Assembly (NCBI RefSeq): GCF_949987515.2
Contig: NC_082688.1
Coordinates: forward strand, 103,891,893 to 103,955,892
Source of the DNA: Delphinus delphis
Lineage: Eukaryota > Chordata > Mammalia > Artiodactyla > Delphinidae
Length of the DNA stretch: 64,000 bases
Direction of reading: 5' to 3'
Numbering within the stretch: position 1 is the first letter of the stretch; the number at the start of each line of letters is the position of its first letter. This document shows, piece by piece, positions 52,735-63,590 of this stretch. Under the pieces are notes generated by a model. The model searched no databases and had not been told where the DNA came from. It worked only from the letters and a program-made list of their open reading frames with translations. Both the position numbers and the translations under genes were made by a program.

Positions 52735-53445
52735 TTTATTAATTTATTTTATTGAAGTGTAGTTGATTTACAATGTCGTGTTAATTTCTGCTGTAGAGCA
52801 AAGTGATTCAGGTACATATGTGTGTCCATTCTTTTTCATATTCTTTTCCGTGATGGTTTATCATGGGATATTGAATATAGTTCTCTGTGCTATACAGTAG
52901 GACTTTGTTGTTTATACATTCTATATGTAGTAGTTCGCATCTGCTAATCCCAAACTACTAATCCATCCCTCCCCCACCCCCCTCCCCCTTGGCAACCACA
53001 AGCCTGTTCTTTATGTCTGCGAGTCTGTTTCTGTTTTGTAGATAAGTTCATTTGTATCATATTTCAGATTCCACATGTAAGTGATATCATATGGTTTTTG
53101 TCTTTCTCTGACTTACTTCACTTAGTATGACAACTTCTAGGTCCATCCATGTTGCTGCAAATGGCAGTATTTCATTCTTTTTTATGGCTAATATTCCACA
53201 TCTTCGTTACCCATTCATCTGTTGATGGACACTTAGGTTGCTTCCATGTCTTGGCTATTGTAAATAGTGTCGGAACAAACATAGGGTGCATGTATCTTTT
53301 CAAACTATAGTTTTCTCCAGATATATGCCCAGAAGTGGGATAACAGGCTCAGATGGCAACTCTATTTTTAGCTTTTTGGGGAACCTCCATACTGTTTTCA
53401 TAGTGGCTGCACCAATTTATATTCCCGTGCAACTTTCTGACACGA
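52735..53445 (-). mobile_element. L1 3' fragment, antisense
   Basis: TTATTGAAGTGTAGTTGATT, TATACAGTAGGACTTTGTTG, TATTCCACATCTTCGTTACC, ATATGCCCAGAAGTGGGATA. It is the 5'-truncated 3' part of a relatively young L1, just beyond the EPHX2 polyadenylation site. Confidence 0.92.
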
Positions 53446-53709
53446 TTGAAATGGTTGGTTCTGTGCTACCAGATAGAGTGGCCACGAGCCACGCGTGGCC
53501 ATGTGCCCTGTCTCCCTGCTCTGTTGGCATGGTGTGCTCACCAATCTATGTTCACCTCCCTCGCTGCTCTTTCTGCAGGGCAAGCTTGTGGACAAGGTGG
53601 TGTCTCCAGGCTGAATTCTGAATTAGGATGAATGTAAATTAACCAGGCAGAAAAGGGTACGTATGTCCGGGTGTGTGCAGAAAGCAAGGGGCAGCTTAGA
53701 AATGTTAAC

Positions 53710-53890
53710 AGCGATCATTCTTAAACACCCCTGTGTGCCTGGAGCCCCACACTGACCAACGCTTATCCTTCCCATTTAACAGATGGGAAAACTGAGGTTC
53801 ACATAATTTGCCCAAGGTCACTTGGCTAGTGCGGGGCAGAGCCTAGATTCAGATGCATGCTGTCTGGTTCTGCAGGCTGAGCTCCTTCTA
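53710..53890 (-). mobile_element. MIR SINE, antisense
   Basis: CATTTAACAGATGGGAAAAC, TGAGGTTCACATAATTTGCC, CAAGGTCACTTGGCTAG. Confidence 0.88.
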
Positions 53891-53929
53891 CCAAAAGCTC
53901 TTTTCTTTTCTAAATCTGTGGTGAGACTA

Positions 53930-54125
53930 CCCAGATCAAATCCCTGCTCGGCCACTGACCACAGAGTGACCTCGAGAAAGAGGTCACTGTGCTTCAGTTT
54001 CCTCTATTAGAAAAGGACATTAATAGCACCAAACTCGTAGGTGGTCGTGAGTATTAAATGAGTGAATACGTACAGGGCCCTAGAACGGTGCCTGGCACAG
54101 AGGCAGTGCTACTGAAGTATTAGCC
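53930..54125 (+). mobile_element. MIR SINE
   Basis: CAGATCAAATCCCTGCTCGG, CTTCAGTTTCCTCTATTAGA, GGTGCCTGGCACAGAGGCAG. Confidence 0.85.
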
Positions 54126-55730
54126 ATAAAATTTCCGGTTTATCCCAGGATGAGGCTTTTGAGGGCTTTAAACTTCCAACCAGCCCAGCACCACCTCCTC
54201 CCTTTTGGATCAGAGAATTAAAGGACTCATTGAAAAAGCAACTGCGTGCTCTGGGGGAATGACTACAGGAGCCGGCTAACATTATTTCACTAACTGCGTG
54301 TGTCCAGGCTTATTTGTCCAGAATTGGTTGGAGGAAACAAGAACCTTAGAACATCTCTCATCTGAAGAAGCACAAGTAGGCAAACCTATTCGGCCTGTCT
54401 CCATTTCCAGTATTCTACCCAGTAATCTCTGTAAACCATTCAAAATGTTCAGAAATTCTACTCTTTCGGCAAATAAGGGCCGGACGAATCTAGTTCGTAG
54501 CATTGCAACACAAATATCACCAGTCATACAAGATTAAGGGTCATAAAAAAAACGCTCCTTTGGAAAAGGTCTTTAGGTCATTCCCGAAAATACTTTTCAG
54601 ATGCCTTGTTAACTACAAGTTGTTTGAAGTATGTTCAAATTGATTTGATTTTAAAATGTTATTTTTATTTCAGACTACAAAGGGCATAAATAACAAGTGT
54701 ATTTACCTCTGCAGAGGGAAATAGCTTTTTAAAAGAGGCATGGAAGACCCCACCCACATATCAGTGAGATCATAGAGCTCCCTCCAGGGAGCTGAGATCA
54801 TTCCCAGGTTCTGTCCTCACACCCGGTGGCTGTCAACTAGCAGGGTCCAAGGTTTCCAGGAGAAATATCTTCTAAAAATGCATCTATTTAGAACATGCGA
54901 CAAAAAGCTATTCCTGTCTCTCTTGGGGTATAACGAACCCACGGTTTTAGGCCTGGAAGTGACTCTAAGGCCCACTGTTCACACTGACATTACCATGAGC
55001 ACAAATTAAAACTAAACAATGGTTAAAATATGTAGGTCAGAAGCTCAAAGGTTTTGGCAACAAGAATTGGGTGGGAAATGTCATGCCTCGCAGTTCAAAG
55101 GAATCCATCTGGCCACACATAAAATACTTTCTTGGCACTTGTGGAAGTTTCTCCCCAGTGTTGGCCGCTGCACCCAATTGTTAATTGTTTCTTCTGCCAG
55201 ACTGTCAGCTTCTTGGGATTGGAGCCTGCCTGTCTAGGTGATTCATCCTTGACCCTAGCCCAGCGCATGCCTGGTGTTTTGAATGGGTAAATGAGTTAGT
55301 TTCAAATGCTTAGTATTTGATGTCCTGCTTCATGAGATGGATGACCAATGGGCTGAGTCTTTTCACCGTCCCAAGCCTCGGTAGATCTCTTACTGTTGGC
55401 GTGTGTGCCGATAGCACTGAATTCAGGAGAAGACATCCAGATTCTAGACATCTGCACGTCTTCCCTAGGATCCGTTGGATAAACCACGAGGGTATGTCAC
55501 TGTGCTTCTGCTTCATGAGACAAATGCGATAATTGTTTTAATAACACAGTTGAAGCATTTAAAGATACTGTAGGTTTTTACAGCTTTCATATTGATAAGG
55601 TATGGGTAGTCATTTTGGCAGTTTACCTAAATACATTTTGTCTTATTTCCATACATATTTCCTGGATTTTGAGGCTGGTACCTGCTTTAGAAAGAATACC
55701 AGTGATACCCCTATGCCTGTAAATTCACTT
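54126..55730. other. Intergenic DNA with one unidentified open frame on each strand
   Basis: 54282-54537 is open on both strands for about 80 codons. The plus frame reads FVQNWLEETRTLEHLSSEE near its start. I recognise neither frame; the rest shows no element. Confidence 0.3.
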
Positions 55731-55734
55731 TTTT

Positions 55735-57110
55735 AAAAGTTGTGGTCAAACTTGCGTAACATAAAATTTACCATTTTTCAGTGCACAGCTCAGTGGCGTT
55801 AAGTACGTTCACATGGCTGTGTAGCCGTCACCACCGTCCATCTCCACAACATTTTCATCTTCCCAAGCAACCCTGTCCCCATGAAACACTAACTCTCTTT
55901 TCTCCATCCCCCAGTTCCTGGAAACCCCCATTCTAGTTTCCGTCTCTATAAATCTGGCTCCTCTAGTTACTTCATATAAGTGGATTCATACCGTATTTGT
56001 CTTTTTGTAACTGGCTTTATTTCACTTAGTATAAGATCCTGTCAGGGAGGAAGAAAACTTTCCTCTACCTTCTATGTTCTTCTGGCTGGTCTAAGAATTA
56101 AATTGACATGAGATAGATTAACAGGAAAGATCAAATTTAATTTTACACATAACGGGAACCCTACATACGTGAGAGGGTCAGAGAGAGAAAAGTAAAATGA
56201 GGTATATGTGCCCCCCTGAGCTAAGGAATGGGATAGGAGCCTGGGGCTTCCAAGGACAGGAGGGTCATTCACAGGATGATAAAAGGAAGAGCAGATGCTG
56301 GGTACTTAGGTATTTGCCCTGCCATATACATGGTGCCACTCAGACAGAATTTATCTCCGGTAATAACTCTTTTCTGGGAAAAATCCCCAATTTAACTTCT
56401 TGTAGGTAGTTGAGGAAGGAGCAGTAGTTTCTCTTGAACCCACAGGAGCTCTATTGCCTTTAGCTCCTCGTGCAAAAGTAACACACTCTGGGGAGGCTCG
56501 TTCTGAGCCCCTGAAATCCTCAAGGCTCGTCCATGTTGTGGCCTGTGTCAGAATTTCCTTCCTTTTTAAGGCTGAATAATATTGCGTTGTGTGTATATTC
56601 CACATTTTGTTGATCCAATCATACATCAGTTGAGACTTGGGTGTACAAGTAAGTATCTCTTAAAGGCCCTGCTTTCAGTTCTTCTGTGTACGTACCCAGA
56701 GGTGGGATTGCTGGATCGTACGGGAATTCTCTCCACGGTAGGGTTTTCCACACGGACTGAAGCATTTTACATTCCCATCAGCAATGCCGAGGGTTTCCGT
56801 TTCTCCACATCATCACTGTCGCTCGTTGTTTTCTGAGTTTTGGGTAATAGCCATCCTAATGGGTTTGAAGCGGCATCTCTTTGTGGTTTGGATTTGCATT
56901 TCCCTAGTACTAAGTGACCAGCATCTTTTCATGCGCTATTCACCATTTGTTTATCTTCTTTGGAGAAATGGGCATTCTTTGCCCGTTTTTAAATCAGGGT
57001 TGGGCTTTGGTTGTTGTAGGAGTTCTTTATACACTCTGGATATTAATCCATTATATGATTTGCAAATATTTTCTCCCATTCTGCAGGTCATAAACTCACT
57101 TTTTAATCAA
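55735..57110 (-). mobile_element. Old L1 fragment, antisense, split by an LTR
   Basis: The left part (55735-56038) has TGTGGTCAAACTTGCGTAAC and CACTTAGTATAA. The right part (56508-57110) has CTCAAGGCTCGTCCATGTTG, GTGGGATTGCTGGATCGTAC and GGAGTTCTTTATACACTCTG. The two are colinear in L1. Confidence 0.88.
56039..56507 (-). mobile_element. Solo LTR-like insertion within L1
   Basis: The block starting TGTCAGGGAGGAAGAAAAC and ending GAGCCCCTGA interrupts L1 between AGTATAA and the ATCCTCAAGG continuation, with AGATCCT/AAATCCT as the likely target repeat. No viral genes inside. Confidence 0.65.
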
Positions 57111-57510
57111 GTAGAAATTTACTTCCAATTTTAAAAGGACCTGGGTTAGGACCTAACCTCTGTTTTGTATGTAGTTCCTTTACTGTTTTGCATAAAGTTG
57201 CTGCCAAGATGGATGGGCGGAATGCCTCAGCACTGGGGAGCTTGTGTGACTGTTTGGCTTGTATCAGAATTTGGAAGACAAAAACGAGTCTTTGTTTATG
57301 CAAATCAAGGTAAGAAGAATCCAGAGAAAGCCCCAAACAGTGGTCTTGGTTGCCATTGGAATAGACTGAGGAGATGTATTATTTGGTCAGTGTCTCCATC
57401 AGTTATCCTGGATTGAGATGGAAGGGAACGCTAAGAAGCAGGGGATGCTTTAAACCTTGCCATCCAGCTTTGTCATTTGTTGAATGACAACAAATGAACT
57501 TTATGCCTTA
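57111..57510. other. Intergenic DNA without recognised features
   Basis: No gene or repeat assigned. Confidence 0.35.
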
Positions 57511-57520
57511 CAGAAGCCTT

Positions 57521-57770
57521 TTTATTTATTTATTTTTAATAGATCTTTATTGGAGTATAATTGCTTCACAATACTGTGTTAGTTTCTGTCGCCCGACAGA
57601 GCGAATCAGCCATCTGCATACACATGTCCCCATATCCCCTCCCTCTTGAGCCTCCCTCCCTCCCCCCCCCATCCCCTCCTCGAGGTCATCGCAAAGCACC
57701 GAGTAGCTCTCCCCGTTCTGTGCTGCTGCTTCCCACCAGCCAACTATTTTACATTCAGTACAGCAGCCTT
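57521..57770 (-). mobile_element. 5'-truncated L1 3' end, antisense (first of a serial insertion group)
   Basis: An A/T tail (TTTATTTATTTATTTTTAAT) is followed by CTTTATTGGAGTATAATTGC. Flanked by CAGAAGCCTTTTT (57511) and CAGCAGCCTTTTT (57771). Confidence 0.92.
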
Positions 57771-57780
57771 TTTATTTTTA

Positions 57781-58040
57781 TTTATTTATTATTTATTTAT
57801 TTTTACATCTTTATTAGAGTATAATTGCTTTACAATGGTGTGTTAGTTTCTGCTTCATAACAAAGTGAATCAGTTATACATATGCATATGTCCCCATATC
57901 TCCTCCCTCTTGCGGCTCCCTCCCTCCCACCCTCCCTATCCCACCCCTCCAGGTGGTCACAAAGCACCGAGCTGATATCCCTGTGCTATGCAGCTGCTTC
58001 CCACTAGCTATCTACCTTAAGTTTGGTAGTGTATATATGT
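57781..58040 (-). mobile_element. 5'-truncated L1 3' end, antisense (second of the group)
   Basis: TTTACATCTTTATTAGAGTA and TTGCTTTACAATGGTGTGTT show the same L1 end again. Flanked by CAGCAGCCTTTTT and CATCAGCCTTTTT. Confidence 0.92.
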
Positions 58041-58049
58041 CCATCAGCC

Positions 58050-58346
58050 TTTTTTTTTAATTTAATTAATTTAATTAATTTATTTATGGCTGTGTTGGGT
58101 CTTCGTTTCTGTGCGAGGCTTTCTCTAGTTGTGGCAAGCGGGGGCCACTCTTCATCGCGGTGCGCGGGCCTCTCACTATCGCGGCCTCTCGTTGCAGAGC
58201 ACAGGCTCCAGACACGCAGGCTCAGTAATTGTGGCTCACGGGGCTAGTTGCTCTGCGGCATGTGGGATCTTCCCGGACCAGGGCTTGAACCCGTGTCCCC
58301 TGCATTGGCAGGCAGATTCTCAACCACTGCGCCACCAGGGAAGCCC
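58050..58346 (-). mobile_element. CHR-type SINE, antisense, long form (third of the group)
   Basis: T/A-rich tail, then GGCTGTGTTGGGTCTTCGTT, CGGGGCTAGTTGCTCTGCGG and the head ending GCCACCAGGGAAGCCC. CATCAGCCTTTTT flanks both sides (58043 and 58347). Confidence 0.95.
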
Positions 58347-58360
58347 CATCAGCCTTTTTA

Positions 58361-59488
58361 AAGAGAACGAGCTGGCTGAGTGGGACTAGGAAGTATATCT
58401 ACTGATCAGAAAACATTAAACACTCTTCTAAATGTTCACAGTGTTTCAGGTAACTTAACTGTGTTAAGTTACCATGTACGAATTGTATATTAAGGACTCG
58501 TTTTCACTGATTAATAAGCACAGGAGGGGAAATGATTTTTAAAAGAAGCTTCAGCGGCCATCGAGATGGTAACATTAATTTCCCTTGCCAACAAATGTTT
58601 GAAAAAGTTAAGACTCAGCAAGTATAGAACAAGCTGAGTCCTTCAGACAAGAAGAAATGAGCAATATACCATTGACCTCAACCACGAGGTGGTGGCGAGG
58701 CAGATTCAATTAACTGATAGACATCATTTTTGCTGATCTTTATATTTCTTTTCATGTCATTTTATTTTTTTTTTCCATAAAGGCGATTCATAAAAGTGAT
58801 ACGACTGGCTTGGGGGTGAGGGAGGAAGCGTTCCATGCAAGGGTGGTAGCACAGGGTGAAGAAAGCAAGCCTGCTGGGTGACTCCAGGCTTCAGGAAATC
58901 TCAGCAGAGGAGGGAAGGGAGCCTGCAGGCAGGCTGGGGGCACAGTCCAGGCCCACCGACACCCATGGCATCCAGCTTCTGGAATGTCCTGCCTCAGAAT
59001 ACATTCACCCAAAGGAGAAAAACTGGCTTCCACTGTAGTTGCAGAGGAACATCTGTGGGTGGGCGCGGGGTTCATTTCGCCTGAAGCTGTGGGACAGGGC
59101 TTGAGGGTGAGCGGGAAGCAAGCTATTTATTTGGGGTGGCATCGGGCTGTCCCCTCCCCTCCTTGCCAGGGGCCTCTTTGCCCTCCTGGCATGATGCGTA
59201 CCCCACCCCATCTGGTGGCCACAGCCCCTGGACCCCCTTCCAACTCGGAGGAGGGACCCCTCAGCCCTTGGGCCTCCCCGCTGCACCCCTACCAAGGCCT
59301 GCCTCTCCCAGGCAGGGAGTCTGTGGGGAGGTGCCCTCGGGTGGTGGAGCTGGCAGCCTTGGAGCGCCCTGGCCCTGACTTCCACCAGGGAAGCCCGAGG
59401 GAAGCAGCGCAGAGGCGAGAGGGCTTGTTCTTCTCCCGCATGAAGTCCTTGGTGGAGACCCTAGCACAGGGGCTTGCAGGCAGCCACA
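58361..59488. other. Intergenic DNA without recognised features
   Basis: The GC-rich part (58800-59480) has a 192-codon open frame (58984-59562) that runs into an MLT1 LTR. No family match; taken as chance. Confidence 0.35.
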
Positions 59489-59489
59489 G

Positions 59490-59845
59490 CAGAGAACCAC
59501 AGACTGAGTGGCTTCAACAACGGACACTCGTGGTCTCACAGCTCTGGAGGGTGGAAGTCTAAGGCCAAGCAGTCGCAGGGTTGGTTTCTCCTGAGGCCTC
59601 TCTCCTTGGCGTGTAGACAGCCGTCTTCTCCCTGCGTCCTCACTTGGCCTTCCGTTTGTGTCTGTGTCCTAATCTCCTCTTATTTAGACACAGTCATATT
59701 GGATCGGGGCCCATTCCAATGACCTCATTTTAACTTTACCTCCAAAAATCCCATCTCCAAATACAGTCACATTCTGAGGTCCTGGGGGTTAAGGCTTCAA
59801 CCTAGGAACTTGGTGGGGGGAACACGATTCAGCCCGTAACACAGG
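59490..59845 (-). mobile_element. MLT1 LTR (MaLR), antisense
   Basis: AACCACAGACTGAGTGGCTT, CACAGCTCTGGAGGGTGGAA, TGACCTCATTTTAACTTTAC, GGTCCTGGGGGTTAAGGCTT, ending CCCGTAACA. Confidence 0.93.
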
Positions 59846-60052
59846 TCCCAGCTCTTGTGCCACATCGGCTCCTTTCTGTGGCCCTGAGCTCTGCAGATTC
59901 CTCACCCGTACCTGGGACTTCCCTCTCTGCTGTTGAGCTGCTGCTAAGCGATCATAAACAACAGCATCTCCACTAGCTGGGATCTCCCTGTGGGGAGCAC
60001 ATGGCTACCACTCCCCCTCAGCACACAACCTTGCAGTTGGGGAGTGTGATCA

Positions 60053-60084
60053 CGCACACACACACATGCACACGCACACACATA
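60053..60084. repeat. (CA)n microsatellite, interrupted
   Basis: CACGCACACACACACATGCA followed by CACGCACACACA. Confidence 0.9.
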
Positions 60085-61212
60085 TGCACCCGGCAGCTGG
60101 AGAAGATCCTCGTTTGGGGGACACAGGTGTCCCCCAACCCCCATTCCAGAACTTCTTCTGTGTATATCTGACCCCAAGCTCCGATCCTCCAGCCCAGCCT
60201 CGCCTCCAAAACCCTGGAGCTGTTGCTCACGCTTCCCGCTAGACCCCAGCTCTTGGCTTGGAGAGATCGAATGCCAAGATGCTCAGTGACTGATTAATCT
60301 GTTCATTGCACAAACGTGCCTCAGAGGCTGGTGCGGTGCCAGGCACTGAGCCAAGGGGTGGTGACGTGGACAGGGATGTCCCAAGGAGCCTGCCACCGAA
60401 AGCTCAACGCTGGGGGCAGATGCAAGAGCTTGAAACCTTTTCCAGCGCTGATGGTGTCCCGGGGCTCCTCAGACGTCTGCTCTAACCTTTATGTCCACCC
60501 AGAGGATTAGGCAAAAGTGCCACCACTTTATTGGAGAGAAAACCGAGCTTCACAGAGGTTAACCCGCAAGGCATGGAAGAGGAACCCAGGTCTGCCTGCC
60601 TTAAGGCCTGGGGAAGGAAGACCTCAGCTAGAAGACTCTGCCTGGTCCGAGTGTCACTCGTCCGCCCCCCCCATACCCCGTCCCCCGCGCCCCCGTGCTA
60701 CAGCCACCAGCATCCTGTTCTGTCTCCCTATAGCGATGGGCAGCCTGGTGCATCCCTCCCCCAGCTCTGACAAATGAACTAACACGCGGGCCCCCATGTC
60801 ACAGCCTCCCCTGACCTGCGGCATTAAGGACCCAGTTTCGAGGCCGGGGGTCCTCCGGCTCCAGAATGCCTGTACTTGGTGTCAGAGCTCAACAGCTTTC
60901 GGGAAGAGAGCAGCCGCCTTGTAAACGCTGCCTGCCCACCCTGCGGCCTGAGAGGAGCCCCGGGGCAGGGGGCAGGCCGAACTGCTGTTTGTCTGGGTGG
61001 AGCCTGTCGTCACACTGTTTATCCACCTCTGCCGGGCCCCAAGCCCCTCTGTGTGCTGCAGCTGCAGAGTCGGCCCTGAGCTCCCGCGGTCACCGTCACC
61101 GCGCTGCTGGTTCCAGCCCCCCGCTCCACCTGGCCTCCGCACCCCGCTGCCCTGTGCTCTGCTCCACGAGGAGTCCGGAGTCCGCCAAGGCCACTGACCC
61201 ACCGCTGGAGCC
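60085..61212 (+). promoter_or_regulatory. GULO: GULO upstream region and 5' UTR (inferred)
   Basis: GC-rich DNA leading to the GULO start codon. The 5' UTR must occupy the last part before 61213, and the promoter should lie just upstream. I see no convincing TATA box, and the transcription start cannot be placed. Open frames here (for example 60866-61219) overlap on both strands and have no family match. Confidence 0.45.
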
Positions 61213-61215
61213 ATG
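61213..61215 (+). CDS. GULO: GULO start codon at the end of exon 1
   Basis: GAGCC-ATG is followed at once by the donor GTAGGT, so only the initiator Met is coded in this exon. The upstream part of the exon is 5' UTR within GC-rich DNA; its start cannot be fixed from sequence alone. Confidence 0.8.
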
Positions 61216-62063
61216 GTAGGTCCACGTGGCCAGCCGTTCAGCCCTGCCGGTCCGCATCCAGGCTGGGCCTGTGAACCCGGCTTGGGAGGGCAAAATGAGG
61301 GCAGGTGTGGGGCTACTGGGAGGCCACGGGGAAGCTCTTGAATGGACTCGCGGCTCTGGGGAGCCACTGGGGTGCTGGGGAAGGGATGGAAGAGGAAGGC
61401 CGGGGTTGGACTCCTGTGTCTTTCCTTGGTTGCTCTGTGATCTCGGGGAGGTTACTCTACCTCTCTGGGCCTCAGTTTCTGCTCCTGAAAATGAGAGTAA
61501 TATTACCTATTTCGTGGCTTTATTGTAAGGCCTAAATAAGGTGTGACATGCGGAGAGATATGACATGTGGAGGACCCCGGAACAGTGCCCAGCCCACAGC
61601 GGGGATCCCACAAACGGGAGTCTTTTCCCCAAGGCTCTCTGCTGTGGCCTCCAGGCCAGGAAACGCTGCTGTGCTGTCTCCCAGGGCTGCACCCCTGATC
61701 TCATGTAGGCCCCCTTCTCCGAAGGAGGGGCCGAGTTTTCTGCGTGATCTGCTGCGCTGACCATGGGGGTCAAGGGAGATCGTAGCAGGAAGCCCGCACG
61801 TGGCTGCACGGCTTTAGAGCTTCCACTGTGTGTTTGAGCTTCCCAGTGGCTCAGCGCCGTGGCCCCAGCCTCCCATCTCTACAATGTTGGGACAGTGGGA
61901 TGGGGGTCAGGGCAGCCCTAGACCACTTACTGGTGGTGACCCGGGTTTTGTCCTATCACAGGTCCATGGGTACAAAGGAGTCAAATTCCAAAACTGGGCA
62001 AGGACCTATGGCTGTTACCCGGAGATGTACTACCAGCCCACGTCCGTGGAGGAGATCAGAGAG
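61213..62063 (+). CDS. GULO: GULO, L-gulonolactone oxidase, first two coding exons (partial)
   Basis: Known role: a microsomal flavoprotein that catalyses the last step of vitamin C synthesis, oxidising L-gulono-1,4-lactone. Seen here: an ATG directly before a GTAGGT donor, then an exon after acceptor TATCACAG whose 34 codons match the GULO N-terminus ([18 protein letters not shown], then [15 protein letters not shown]) and end at donor GTGAGT. Joined, they give the expected start MVHGYKG. No other in-frame ATG precedes this sequence in exon 2, so the exon 1 ATG decides the start. The FAD-binding VVGGGHSP region and all later exons lie beyond the window, so intactness of the whole gene cannot be judged. 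Position downstream of EPHX2 is the standard mammalian order. Confidence 0.93.
61216..61961 (+). other. GULO: GULO intron 1
   Basis: It starts GTAGGT and ends TATCACAG. A MIR-like piece lies at about 61420-61610 (CTCTGGGCCTCAGTTTCTGC, AACAGTGCCCAGCCCACAGC). Confidence 0.85.
61420..61612 (+). mobile_element. MIR SINE in GULO intron 1
   Basis: Pattern GGTTGCTCTGTGATCTCGGG, CTCAGTTTCTGCTCCTGAAA, GAACAGTGCCCAGCCC. Confidence 0.8.
61962..62063 (+). CDS. GULO: GULO exon 2 (residues 2-35)
   Basis: 102 nt, 34 codons, with phase-0 borders. The match to mammalian GULO is unambiguous ([11 protein letters not shown] and YYQPTSVEE). There is no stop or indel. Confidence 0.95.
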
Positions 62064-62685
62064 GTGAGTGTCCATCTCAGCACGGCGCACAACGGTCGAG
62101 CCGCTGGACCTCCAGCTCCATCTGGGCCCTGCGGACCAGGCCAGCCCCAGAGAGGAGGTGGGCTTCCCAGCTAAGACCCTCATCCCCAGCCCAGAACTGC
62201 CGGTGGGGTGACAGCTCCACGGGGTCGGCGGCAGCTGAACGCTGCTGCTGCGTGACCACTTGTGCTGTCTGCCCATGACCGCCAGATTTTTATTTCCGGC
62301 TCAGGTCTCTTCTCTGAGCTTCAGATTCGTTTTGACTTCTTTCATCAAAGACATCACAAACTTACATGCCCCAAATGATGTTTTTGATGTTTGCTTTCAA
62401 CCTGTCCTCGTGTAGTCTTCCCTGACTCTATACCAACCACGGGATTGCTCAGACTAGAAGCCAGGAAGTAGGTCACTGTCCCTTATCGGACCTCAGCAAG
62501 TCCTGCCTCAGAAGTTTCTAGAACCCACCTCCCTCTCTCCGGCACTGTTGTCACTAAGCCCAGGCCACCACCCCTTCCTCACATGCCGTGGCCTGTGATG
62601 GCCTCAACCCTGATCTCCCAGCTTCAGTTCTTACCTCCCGCAAATGCACTTTCCACAATCAGCAAAAGTAATTTTCTTAAAATCT
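62064..62685 (+). other. GULO: GULO intron 2, first part
   Basis: Intron begins with donor GTGAGT. No element named here and no exon 3 found before the window end. Confidence 0.7.
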
Positions 62686-62689
62686 AAGT

Positions 62690-63178
62690 TGAATTGGGCT
62701 ACTTCCTTGCTCTTCAGAAGCTTTCATTGTTTGTGGAATAAAACCCCAACTCCTGACCCCAAGGCCATGCATCCTCTGGGCCTGTCTCTCCAGCCTCCCT
62801 AAGGTCCCTCTCTCCCTGGCTCGCTACCTCCGTACCTTAGTACTTGCTGTTCCCACTGCCTGGGATGCCTGTCCCATCACTTTTAATGAGACTGACTCCT
62901 TTTCATCCTTTAGGTCTCAAAGTAAATCACCTCCTCAGAGGCTTCCCAGACCATCTTATCTGAGTATTTCCCCATCTTCTGTATCTCAGCTCCTTGCTTA
63001 TTTCTTTCATTGCATGTTCAAAACCTGCGGTGATTTCATTGACATGAACATTTGCATGCTTTTGTCTCTCTCCCTCATAAGGATTTAAGACCATGCTTGT
63101 CTTCTTTTCCATTTTATCCTCAGCACCCAGCCCTGTGACCTGTACACAGGAAGCACTTACTGAATATTTGTTGAATGA
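62690..63178 (+). mobile_element. L2 LINE 3' end
   Basis: CTTCAGAAGCTTTCATTGTT, CTGCCTGGGATGCCTGTCCC, CTCAGAGGCTTCCCAGACCA, ACTGAATATTTGTTGAATGA. Confidence 0.9.
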
Positions 63179-63202
63179 GTGAATGAATGAATGAATGAAT
63201 GG
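63175..63202. repeat. (TGAA)n microsatellite
   Basis: Six to seven TGAA units grown from the L2 tail. Confidence 0.92.
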
Positions 63203-63409
63203 ACATGACCCGACTTCTGCCCTTAAAAGACCTGCCCCTAAGACAGGCTGCATGTGACTAACCCCAGAGGATGCAGACGTTTCACGAGCACCAGCAGAGA
63301 ACAGAGAAGGGAGAAATTCATGCTGTGTGTGTGTGCATGGGTGTGAGTCTGTGCACAGGTGTGTGTGAGGGCACTTGGAGGAGAGTGGTGGGAACGGCAC
63401 TGTCACCAC

Positions 63410-63590
63410 TGAGTGATCAGCACCACTGCTTCATATCTGTGGTCTCATCCATCCCCACAACCCCCTGTGAGGTAGTGATTATTACCCCCATTTTCCAGAT
63501 GAGCAAACTGAGGCTCAGAGAGGCTTTGTAATTTTCCCATATTAGTAAGTGTCAGAGCCAGGATCCAAACCAGGATTCAAAACCCCCAAC
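63410..63590 (-). mobile_element. MIR SINE, antisense
   Basis: CCCCCATTTTCCAGATGAGC, AAACTGAGGCTCAGAGAGGC, AAGTGTCAGAGCCAGGATCC. Confidence 0.9.

Noticed and set aside
58984..59562. 192-codon open frame between EPHX2 and GULO
   Set aside because: It runs into an MLT1 LTR and shows no family similarity.
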